Below are positions 51,491 through 61,139 of a DNA stretch of 64,000 nt, piece by piece. This stretch comes from Glandiceps talaboti. Lineage: Eukaryota > Hemichordata > Enteropneusta > Spengelidae. The notes beneath the pieces were generated by a model. That model worked only from the letters and a program-made list of their open reading frames with translations. It was not told the DNA's origin and did no database searches. The translations under genes and the position numbers were made by a program. The stretch is from positions 15,291,063 through 15,355,062 of the forward strand of contig NC_135559.1 of NCBI RefSeq assembly GCF_964340395.1. The letters are read 5' to 3'. Position 1 is the first letter of the stretch. Every line of letters begins with the position of its first letter.

Positions 51491-53749
51491 CTATATGAAA
51501 CACATACAAAAAAAGTACTTGCCCATTTAAGCTAATTTTTCACTCACCGACATGTGGTTGCTGCAATGTATTCAGATTTGTGTAAGTTCATTTACCTGTG
51601 TGATATTTTTGGACCGATAATATTAACAATTATTGTTGATATGCTTTGGTCATCATTAAGTGGTAAAATTTATTGTTTTGAGTTTTGCTGCCATTTTGAA
51701 AGCTTTCCATGATATATATCAAACAGAGCTAACTTGAAATATGACTAAATCAAACCAATATTTACAGAGATGTCTCACATCAAGATATTTCATTGGTTGA
51801 AAATCCACTTTGTAAAGTTGCATTTTGTCTAAACCACAGGCACTTGTAAGAATTTTTTGAGACAAACAAATGTTTGTATAATATCAATTTAATATCTTCA
51901 TTATGCAGTGTCATGGTTTGAAATCTATTTTGTATAATTTGGAAGCTCATAGTTCTCTCTTCAAGTGTCTGTGATTCAGTAAGTTGAAAGTGCAAAGACT
52001 GCCCATATGTTTAAAATGCTGTGGTTATCAGGAATGCATGTATGAATTCAGAGAGAGTCTTGTCTGAGCCAAAGTCAAACTGCTTTCCCCTTCTAGTCAT
52101 GCAATAACAAGGTCATTGCCAACATATGAATGCAAGAATTGACTTGTGGCTGGAGGAAAGCTACAAAAAGCATGATACCAGTTTCTAAGTATTTTTTCCC
52201 CCACCTCTAAGTCATGATGACTTTCCCTACCTCTCCAAACTCTACAAGCAATATTTAGTCATATTTGTGATGATAAGTTCTATTCTACCCCCATCAGAAT
52301 GAATTAATACAAGTTCCTGGCAATTATGGCACTTTTCTGACTTCAATAATTATCCAAGGTATTTTACATGACAACTTTCAGATATTGCTTTTGCATATTA
52401 TTTGTGTATATTTAACACCATATTTGACATTAAGGATGATCTTTTTAATACAAACAAGGCAGAGACATGTCTCACTGTCAGTTAACCTGTCTTGGATGTA
52501 GATGTAGTGTACATTCACCTCAGGTTGTCAAATTGGTATGAACAAATTAAAGTTGCATCATTAATACTTTTATTGTCTGCATGTAAGTTCAAAAACAGTA
52601 GTCGAATGGAAAGTTTTTTTTTGTAATGTTCATTATGATTGGTTAGAAAACAGTGGGAGGAAAGTACACCTGTAGTCTCTGTTACCCAGATTGCAGTGTG
52701 GGCTTCACACGCCCTTAGGTTGGCACAGAAGAGGAGTCTGGGTAACTCAGACTACCTGTATTGCTAGTGATTGCTATAAGAAAGTAATCATATGTTTTCA
52801 AGTGAAGTGGAAATTTCTTCACAGCTGCCATCAGAATCTATTGTTCAAAATAACCATACATGTAAGTTGAAAATCTAAATATTTGCCCACTCTAGAGCTA
52901 TTTACTGTTTTACATGATGACACAAGACGTGTTTCTGGAGTGTATGTTATTAAATACAAAAGTGTACTTCTTGAAATCAAACACGCAATTACAATATCTT
53001 GTGTGTGCATGTAAAACAGGCCATAAACACAAGTTTCTTATATGCATAAGATGTTTTGAGGAAACTTGCAATATCTCATATTTTCACATGGAAGCGTTTC
53101 CTAGGCAACAGTGACTAACTGAGTATGTCTTTTTTAATGACATCCTGATAAATTGGACATTAAACTTGTTTCCTAATGTGTTCCCACCAGTTAGCCTTAT
53201 TGTAATTTAATGACAAAATCAACCAGCATGTGTAAACAGTATTTTAAAAGGTTCCAATTTACCGTTCCAAAGTAACTATTCTATTAATTCATGGAAGCAT
53301 GACAATATATTCTCCAAAAAGGAAACTGTCTGATGATTGCAGTGGTTTGATGAAAGACACATTCATATATCATTGTAGGCTGTGAAGGAAATGAAAGAAG
53401 GCTAGCTTCCTTTTTTGGAAGTAACTATAACTCTAGGGTTGATGGAAGATGGAGACGTACAAATTTAGCTTTGTAAATAATTTTAAAGTTGAAAGGGACA
53501 CTTCCTAGAATTGTCATTGTAAAGTTTTGTAATAACAGAATAGAGTTTATATGGACAGTGCCCTCATAGGTCACTGTACATGTTCATATAACTCTTAAGT
53601 TGATTGTAAACAGTGCCCTTACATGTTCAGTGTTGTATTAAAAGTTTTGTAATAACTGCAGTTGATGATATGCACAGCGCCCTCACAGGTCACTACGTTT
53701 TCTCATAACCCAGCAGTGAAGAGGGATTTGAATCACATTATAAACTATA

Positions 53750-53836
53750 TTCTAAGATACGCCGTGTCGCTTCGCCCTCACCTGCCTCCTCTCTCCCGAT
53801 GTGTAAGGGCGCCCTCACTTGGCGTACCTTACAGGC
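53750..53836. mobile_element. Short TIR element (CTAAGATACGCC ends), 87 bp
   Basis: TCTAAGATACGCCGTGTCGC at the left and GGCGTACCTTACAG at the right are inverted; the interior is GC-rich (CGCCCTCACCTGCC, AAGGGCGCCCTCACTT). Confidence 0.7.
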
Positions 53837-54227
53837 TAATTATAAACAAAAACACTAGAAATTATGTTCTTGCAGTTATTATGTGTTTTCTATGGAATCA
53901 ACTCCAAGTATATCGTATCTATTTTAAATGAATGCTATACCATATATATTAATATACATTTAGGCTTCAGACATGGGATACCTTTTCTTTTTGCTCAAAT
54001 AATATTAAAACTGGTTATGTGCAATTTTTTGGAGATTTCTAGAATGTATTGTTTTGCACTAGATGTGCCATAGGTTTGTTATTAAGGGTATATTTTTGCT
54101 CATTCCACATTGAGATTTTGTGGCGTTACTTTAGTTCAGGGTAAAACATTTTTTAAATGAATTTAGCACTTTATGATGTTATTAATGTATTCTGGATGTA
54201 AAATATATTCAATTGATATTCTCAGAG

Positions 54228-54233
54228 AATAAA
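54228..54233 (+). terminator. Possible TMEM164 polyadenylation signal
   Basis: AATAAA followed by an A-run and a T-rich segment. It is the first perfect AATAAA I noticed after the TMEM164 stop, although ATTAAA variants at about 52547, 53159 and 53637 are also candidates. It would give a 3' UTR of about 4.8 kb. Confidence 0.3.
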
Positions 54234-55029
54234 AAAAAATTGTTTCAATATTTATGATCATTGAATGCATTGCTGAATCTATGTTTTATACAGATTCACT
54301 TTTCTGCCTTCTGATTGGCTTAGATCTAGGTTCAGTGAAGAAGTGTATGGATTTGAACCAATCAAAATGTTCGTCTTATTGCCTTATTGTTCATATATGT
54401 CACTTTATCCTGCAAGACGATTGGACGACAGTTAATTTTGATGAGACTTGGATTGTTGGTATCTTAACATAAATAGTTTTTATTTCGTTATAATCAATTC
54501 ATCAAACTGCAAAATTTCTTGAAAACGTTAATTCTGTTCAGATTTTGGATTGATGTAATGGCAGAGAAGCTGATAGTTTGTCCCTTGTCGTGGTAACTGT
54601 TGTCATGGCAATACCGATATATCTTTCTTGTGTAAGATAGTACTTGAAATGTTCAGATTATACAGGTGAACATAATATCAAATACATGTATGCAAATGAG
54701 ATAAGTAAGATCCATATTGTCACATATGTACCTGAGATTACTTGCATCGGTGTGTGCACATACTAGTGGTATTGCAGCGCATTATTGAAACCATTATTGC
54801 ATACATGTATGCAAATTAGTATGCAAATGAGTATATGATCTTTCGTACATAAAATCATAATGTTTGCTGTTTTGGATACTGTAGTATTAACAGAACCTCA
54901 TGCCATGTGAGTGCCAATGTGTGTACTCGAGGTATTTCCAGTTTAGCTTGAGGTGTTTTCTGTTGCACATTCACTCACCTTACCTCTGAAAATACAGCCA
55001 CAGAAAACACTGCAAGTATATGTATTCAT

Positions 55030-55205
55030 GTAAATAACTCAAGTTTGCATACTGACACCAATGCATCACAGGGTCCTATCAGTGTACACATTGACACCAA
55101 TGCGTTGGGGAGTCTTATCAGTGTACACATTGACACCAATGCATCATGGAGTCCTGTCAGTTTGCATACTTTGGCACTAATGCATCATGGAGTCCTGTCA
55201 TGGGC
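55030..55205. repeat. ~45-bp tandem repeat (ACACCAATGCATCATGGAGT)
   Basis: Four units of ACACATTGACACCAATGC(A/G) plus GGAGTC(C/T)TGTCAGT. Confidence 0.85.
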
Positions 55206-55777
55206 ATCACATGTATAGGTACCTCACTTTCATGCAGGGTAAATGAACACAAACACATGCACTCTTGTAATTTGTGTGTAGTTTACAACAATCAAAGCAA
55301 TACCAACTATCTGATAATTTGAAATTAATAATTAAAACATGATCATTAGCATTTATCTGTATTTTATTCTATGTTAATAAGGAATTTCAGCAGAAATTTG
55401 TGATTGTATTTAAAATGGGCTGGGAATTGTTATGTATAGTTAGCAGCTCTTTTATTTATCAGTGATTATATTAAAACGAAAGTGATTGTTGAGACACTTC
55501 TTACCACTAGAGGGAGCTGTTTACTTGAAGCCTCCCATCACCCATCAAAATAGCATAAAGCTCAAACAAAGTGTAAAGAATAACAATTTTCTGTGTTTTA
55601 ATATTATTTCTGTTATTAAGGGTATGTGTAATATTCTGAAACTGCCAACAATTATTTAATATTATAAGTTTTTGATTATTTTGAATATACTGATCAGCTT
55701 TCTTATTTATGTAATACATATCGTAGGAAGAAACAACCACTGTCCATTTCATGTGTATAGCTCAGGCATAAAAAAAA

Positions 55778-56108
55778 AATTGTGTGGTTCTGGTTACCTG
55801 ACCCCACCTAGTTTCGCTGCTTTCCCTAGACTTTTTTTTATGTGTTCAACAAAAAAATAATAAAATTAGGAAAATTGTAAAGCCTTGCAAGAATAGTGGA
55901 TTTGGAAACTGACATCATCTTAAAAAGACAATATAAAAGTGTTCTTTCAATCTGTAATGGCTGTACGTCTGATGGGAAGAAACCAATAACACAGAGACTA
56001 TATGGAAAACAATGGGCACTACCTGAATTAGGCACATAAATAAGAAATAAAAAATCTACCTAGCCCCCACCTATTCTAAAATTGAACGTAATCAGACCAC
56101 ACAATTTA
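55778..56108 (-). mobile_element. MITE-like element R4, copy 2
   Basis: Inverted partner of 29978-30313: GTGTGGTTCTGGTTACCTGA at the left, ACGTAATCAGACCACACAA at the right. About 330 bp, no coding capacity. Confidence 0.65.
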
Positions 56109-56381
56109 TTTTTTAGGCCTAACAAGGAGAGTATAAGAATTGTATTGTTTGTCATTACAGTGTTGTGTGCTGCCTTGAAAGCTCTGGCAAATCAAACTTT
56201 CCTTGTAACCTGATATTTACAACAGTGTGTAGGCTTATACTGTGATTTTTGAAGAAGAAAAAAAATGTTTGTGAAATTTGATAATCTTTCAGGTATATTG
56301 TAACAAATTTGCTCCTTTTTTTTGAGTGGATATCACAAATTGATAGGCTTATCCAGCAATTAGATATATTGACCAATTCGC

Positions 56382-56405
56382 AAAAAAAAAAAAAAAAAAA
56401 AAAAA
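56382..56405. repeat. Poly-A tract
   Basis: About 24 A in a row. No retrotransposed coding sequence is recognisable immediately upstream. Confidence 0.95.
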
Positions 56406-56884
56406 TATATCAGCTGTTCAAGAAAAAATGTTTGCTTTATTCTGCATGTTCAAATGTTAAATGAGGAAAAGAGTATGTGTTAGAAGAAAATGTTAAAAGA
56501 GTAAAAAGTGTTTGAAATTGGACATATTTATGCTCAAAGTTGAAAGTTTTGCACAAGTGTAGGTTAATACAGTCGTTTTTTTGAACAAGATTAAGACTTG
56601 TTTGTAACATTGACAAATTTTAAGGCATGTTTTGACAAATTTGCTCCTTTTTGACACAAATTTGAGTGCATCTCATCACTATGGTGCCAAAAAAGATGGA
56701 AGATTAAATTTTCCCCTTTGCAGCAGTTTTATTGATTTAAAAAAAATCAGAACACACTTTTTCAGAAAAAAAATGAATGCTGTACAAGAAAATATTCTTA
56801 CCTTATTCTGCATGTTCAGATACACATCGATAAAAGTCTATTCACAGTTTGGAACATATTGTGCTCAAAATTGAAGTTCATCAT

Positions 56885-56914
56885 CAAAGTTCAAAGTTCA
56901 AAGTTCAAAGTTCA
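56885..56914. repeat. (AAGTTCA)n heptamer, DR1-like
   Basis: Four consecutive AAGTTCA heptamers place AGTTCA half-sites one base apart, the DR1 spacing used by HNF4/RXR receptors. Confidence 0.8.
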
Positions 56915-57250
56915 TTGTATTATTAAAAGTGATATGTTTTTTCATGTAATCCACGTTGTCATTTCTGTATTTAACTTTTTCAAAAACATTTTCCTTTTTG
57001 ATTTCTTTGCATGGCTTTATAATCTCTTGTGAGAATAATTGAGTTAAATATGGCTGTTTGTTCGTTGTATTGTAGCTAATGCAGTTGCAATGTGATTTCC
57101 AAGTTATGTAAATTTCTTGAAGAGGAATTTAAGAAAAAATAAAACCAGTTTAAACTATGCAATGTTTGTTAGTTTGGATTTTTGGAATGGGTTCTTGGAG
57201 AAAGATCTATTGCTTCGTGTTATTGCCAGCTTTGTCATCACTAATTTTAT

Positions 57251-57450
57251 TTCACCACTAGAGGGTGGAATTTTAGGAAGGCTTTATCAACTTGTCTTTG
57301 CACCCATTTATATCACTAGTTCACCACTAGAGGGTGCACTCTATTGGAAAGCTTTATCAACTTGTCTTTGCACCCATTTATATCACTAGTTCACCATAGA
57401 TGGCACAATTTACCCTCATGCTCTATTTCACCACTAGAGGGCGCAATTTT
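57251..57450 (+). repeat. 70-bp tandem repeat carrying CTCF-like motifs
   Basis: Units start TTCACCACTAGAGGGTG and run through GCTTTATCAACTTGTCTTTG and CACCCATTTATATCACTAG. Motif starts are at 57255, 57324, 57394 (decayed) and 57431 (perfect CCACTAGAGGGCGC). Confidence 0.85.
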
Positions 57451-58602
57451 ATAGGCCGTCTGGAAAGCAGACGTCTTGAATTCCACTACAAACACACTAC
57501 CACCCTTCTTATGTACCATATATATTCAGTTGATATTGGTACATACAAAATAACATTTTTATCGATGCGATGCTCTGATGGCAGTGAGAGAGTTTAATAA
57601 AAACGAAGCTTTGTCCCGTAGATTACTGTACAATTGAAAGAGAGAGAAAAGCTTGTTACTAAATTAAACCAATTTACTCAGCAAACGACTGGTCTTGAAG
57701 TTAGGTCACTGTAAGTCACGAGCAAAATATTTCGTCTCTCTCCCCCTTCCTTTCAGACTAACGTTCAAGGCCTTACCTTCGCACCCCAGTTTTTACGTGC
57801 CCCCTCCCCATTTTCTCCTCAGTTCCCCTTTCGTAAATTCTGCCTATTCCCTCATATTCCTCATCTGTGTGACTTCTAGTTCTATTTCAATATTTCTGTG
57901 TTGTAATATTCCTGAATTTTGTGATTTTTCTAATGTTTAAAGTACACAATCTCATAAAAGGTCATTTGGAGGTCAACATCCACTCTGCAGTGATTACTTC
58001 TCCCAAAACTACATTTCTAACATTAGCCATATTGTATTAAAAATAATATCGGTATTTTACGAACTTTTCAGATTTCGCACTCTTCTATTTGGTTCATACC
58101 ATGTAAATTTTAGATCCTTCGTGCCGATCTGAATACTTTCGACGATTCGTGATTCTAAAATCACGAGAGCGCCCTCATCAGTCCAGTGATCAAACACGCT
58201 TCAGGATCAAGCTGCTAAGTTAAACTTCTGTCGATTTAAAACTTGTATGAATACCACAATGGATCTAAGTTATTAGCCTAATTTTTATTACCCTAATATT
58301 TCACCTTCATCACGACAATAAATATTTCCAAAAAATCATTTTCAACTTTGGATGAATTCAATGAAATTAATATTAAAAGTTTATAATTTTTATAAAATAC
58401 AAAATACCTCAACTTGCATCTTCACTTGTTAAAATGTTTAACGAATTTATATCGAAACCTACCCCCTTTAGGTCGGAAGGTGCGTCACTGGCAGAATCAT
58501 ATTCTATACGTATACCTCAGACAACTAAATATTGTCTTAACCTATAATTTAAAACAAGAGGAATATACGCGTCATAGAGAGAAGGTCAAAGTTCATCCCA
58601 GA
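57451..58602. other. Intergenic stretch before the candidate first exon
   Basis: It contains a pyrimidine-rich segment around 57730-57850 and an inverted CTCF-like AGCGCCCTC at about 58169. No supported coding region. Confidence 0.5.
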
Positions 58603-58634
58603 ATGAGGCTGTTCGCCGTCCATGATGAAGCGCG
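58603..58634 (+). CDS. Candidate first coding exon of an unknown downstream gene
   Basis: ATG at 58603 in a good context (ACCCAGAATGA type, A at -3) reads MRLFAVHDEA and meets a strong donor CGCG|gtaagt. No matching downstream exon was found in the window. The surrounding 100 bp is less AT-rich than its neighbours. On the opposite strand an ATGGACGGCGAACAG start also exists, so a promoter region firing in either direction is possible. Confidence 0.25.
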
Positions 58635-58640
58635 GTAAGT

Positions 58641-60235
58641 TCATACCCATATAACAATCCTATCTTGAAATCTGTATTTTTTGCTTTGGTTTTACCCATT
58701 CAACTCCTTCAACAACGTTATTTTACTTTACATACTTCGAAAATCGTAAAAGTAATGTTTTGTAGGAATGTGTAACGTTTTATTGGGTGCAATTTTTCAA
58801 CTCGGGTGTCCGTGACACTTGTTTGCAAATCATCCACATGGCACATGCCTGTGAGTGTGAGAATTACACGAGTGAACGCTTTTTGCGTGATTAGGTTTGG
58901 TAGCTAGCTATCCTCACTTTATATTATTGCAATTTAAGCCAGAATTCAGTGTTTTTGCTAAGGTTGGGGGATCGCGGTAACACTAACAGAAGGGGAGAAA
59001 GGTGTAAAAATGGTACACCTTGGAGTACAAAATGTAATTATAAATTATACACTCACTGTCGTAGTTTTCGGACAGACTCTGTTTTCGGACAGACTCTGTT
59101 TTCGGACAGATGTTGACTAGCTTCTGGGTCTTGTTTTCAGCATTTTTTCTGTGCTCCGAGAAACACACAGGTCATGTATCATGTACAAATTGTTTGTGAA
59201 TATGCGGCATTTGCATGTGAACAACCCATATAGGTAATGTTTATATTTTGGTGATTACTTGCCAGTGAGTCATCACAAGTTCTCCACCTCCAAAAACACA
59301 CAGTCAGTCATATCCCAAAAAGGGTACAGGCACAGGCAGTCGTGCCTTGCTGGTTTGAAAACCTGCATAAATTTGCACAAATCGGTAACAATATGATGGT
59401 CACTGTCTAACACATATTTCTGTGAAATAGCTTAATTTGCAAAAATTCATGCTGAATTAAGAGCACACAATGTTTCTTTTGGTATATTTCTTGATAATGA
59501 CAGAGAAAAGAACCAAAAAAGTTTACATAAATGTGCAAAAATCAGAGAATTCAAATGTTTTGCTACACTTAAAAAAGCTTTAGTTCTGGTAAATCACATG
59601 CTTCTGATAGTTCAATCATGAAATATATGGCTCTTGTCATAATATAACTACAATGCCCATTACTGAAATGGTATTTCCCCCTATTATTACAAGAATGATG
59701 TAATGGAAGAAGAATTCAGAATTCAGAGCTCTTTCGAGAAGCGCTGAAAGAATGTTACTGTCTTGGAAAGCTAGTGATTGTAAGAAAAAAACAATATAAC
59801 TTCATAATTTTACGGTATATTCTCACAAGAATGTATAAAAAAAGTTTATTGTCGATGTCAAGATGCCTCTGACTTCACTAATTTGTGCATGTGCTCTTCT
59901 TTCAGAAACTAATTATGACAGCAATCTCTGCTGTAGTGAATGTGTTATATATGGAGAACTTCCAAAATGACTTTTCTTTTGCCATTCTGGTAATATAAGC
60001 TAAAACAACAATTTTCAACATAGGAATCATACTTATGTTATGAAAACTTCTCTTTACAAATAGAATTTGTCAAAGTACCTTATTTACTAGGAATATGGGA
60101 TTTTTCCAATGTGATAGCATATAGTTGACTTTACTGATTTATGCAAATTTACACAAATATTTAAGGACTATGCTAGCCTGTTATCATTAAATAGGTCTTT
60201 AACTGAACACTCATGCCAGATTGTTTTTTTCTTCC
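58641..60235. other. AT-rich stretch, no supported gene
   Basis: It holds three tandem copies of TTTTCGGACAGACTCTG (59075-59115) and scattered ATGCAAATT / TTTGCACAAAT phrases that look like decayed outer units of the repeat at 60240-60700. Confidence 0.5.
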
Positions 60236-60239
60236 AATT

Positions 60240-60700
60240 TTAATTTTGATATAAATATGATATTTTTTAAGTGATGGCAGCCATTTTTAATTTGACTGAT
60301 ATATGCAAATTTATTCAATTTTTCAGGAGGGCATCTAGGCTAAAATCAATTGGTAGGTGCTGAGGAACAATCGCGCCAAATTTGGTGAGTTTATGTAAAT
60401 TATTTTTCCTCAATTATAGGTGTTTTCAATGGTAATAATGGCCATTGTGAATTTTATTGATATACATTTATAAATATATGCAAATATTCTAAAAATGGAT
60501 TCCAGGATAAAATCAATAAATAGATCTTTCATGCCAAAATTAGTGCCATTTAGTAAATCATTTTGCTGAATCATGATTTTTCATGGTTGATGGTGGCCTT
60601 TTTAATTTTTTCTGATTTATGCAAATATATGCAAATATTCAAGAGGGCTCCTAACCTAAAATCAATAAGTAGGGAACACTTATGCCAAATTTGGTGTTTT
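60240..60700 (+). repeat. ~150-170 bp tandem repeat with TTTATGCAAATATATGCAAA phrases
   Basis: About three units carry ATGGCAGCCATTTT/ATGGTGGCCTTTTT, GATTTATGCAAAT, GGGC.CCTA..CTAAAATCAAT and TATGCCAAATTTGGTG. It abuts the RAG1-like fragment. Confidence 0.75.
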
Positions 60701-60985
60701 TATCCGGCATGTAACAATAAAGTTGCCAAGCCTCCTGACCACTCCGGCAATTTCCATCGTGGAGTTTCCCGAATGCCAACGACACGTGACAACATTCACA
60801 AATGTACAGTGGATGAATGTTGGGGTCATCCTTTACCATGTCAACTTGAAGACCTTTCAGTATATCATTCCATAGACTGTCAACTGTGCTCGCTAAACAT
60901 TCGCCACAGTCGCAAATGTGAAAGAAAAAGCCGAATGGTGAAAACAAAATCAAAGTTATTCGCCACTATGAATCTAAATTCTTAC
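60700..60985 (-). pseudogene. RAG1 N-terminal-domain-like fragment, probably a relic
   Basis: Minus-strand translation contains FHICDCGECLASTVDS, then LWNDILKG and VDMVKDDPNIHPLYICECC. This follows the RAG1 N-terminal zinc-binding pattern W-x-D-hydrophobic ... (V/I)-D-(V/M) ... D-x-x-x-I-H-P ... C-x-x-C. That domain also occurs in invertebrate RAG1-like and N-RAG transposon proteins. The following second zinc pair cannot be read in the same frame; a frameshift near GNCRSGQEAW would explain it. No ATG start precedes it and an in-frame TAG lies just upstream. It is squeezed between a ~150-170 bp tandem repeat and a large minisatellite. It is probably a transposon or duplicated-gene fragment; the homology is by motif recognition only. 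Confidence 0.4.
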
Positions 60986-61139
60986 CAACCGAGAGTCAAT
61001 GGCCTTTCCCCTGACTTATTACTTTGTATGTATGTGGTTAGGCAATAGAAGTACGATTGGTTTTGACATTTATATTGCCGATGAAAGACTTTTGTTTTAC
61101 GTAATAACCAAACCCAAAGACACAGCATAAACAAATAAA

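Larger units (their letters stand above)
49377..54227 (+). other. Probable TMEM164 3' UTR / downstream flank
   Basis: No coding segment is supported. It contains a CTTGCCC-type tandem repeat (50640-50815) and two members of a short TIR family (51390-51490 and 53750-53836). It also holds repeated phrases such as GCCCTCACAGGTCACT near 53550-53700. Confidence 0.35.
54240..57250. other. Intergenic stretch downstream of TMEM164
   Basis: Apart from the repeats listed separately, it holds a CTCF-like CCACTAGAGGGAGC at 55504 and an inverted TCTGATTGGC / ACCAATCAA pair near 54310-54365. No gene seen. Confidence 0.5.

Noticed and set aside
56382-56405. Poly-A run as the tail of a processed pseudogene or LINE
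   Set aside because: No coding similarity or target-site duplication could be seen upstream.
60563-61048. 161-codon plus-strand open frame with several Cys and His
   Set aside because: It begins inside the ~150-170 bp tandem repeat and is antisense to the RAG1-like fragment, whose conserved motif reads on the other strand.
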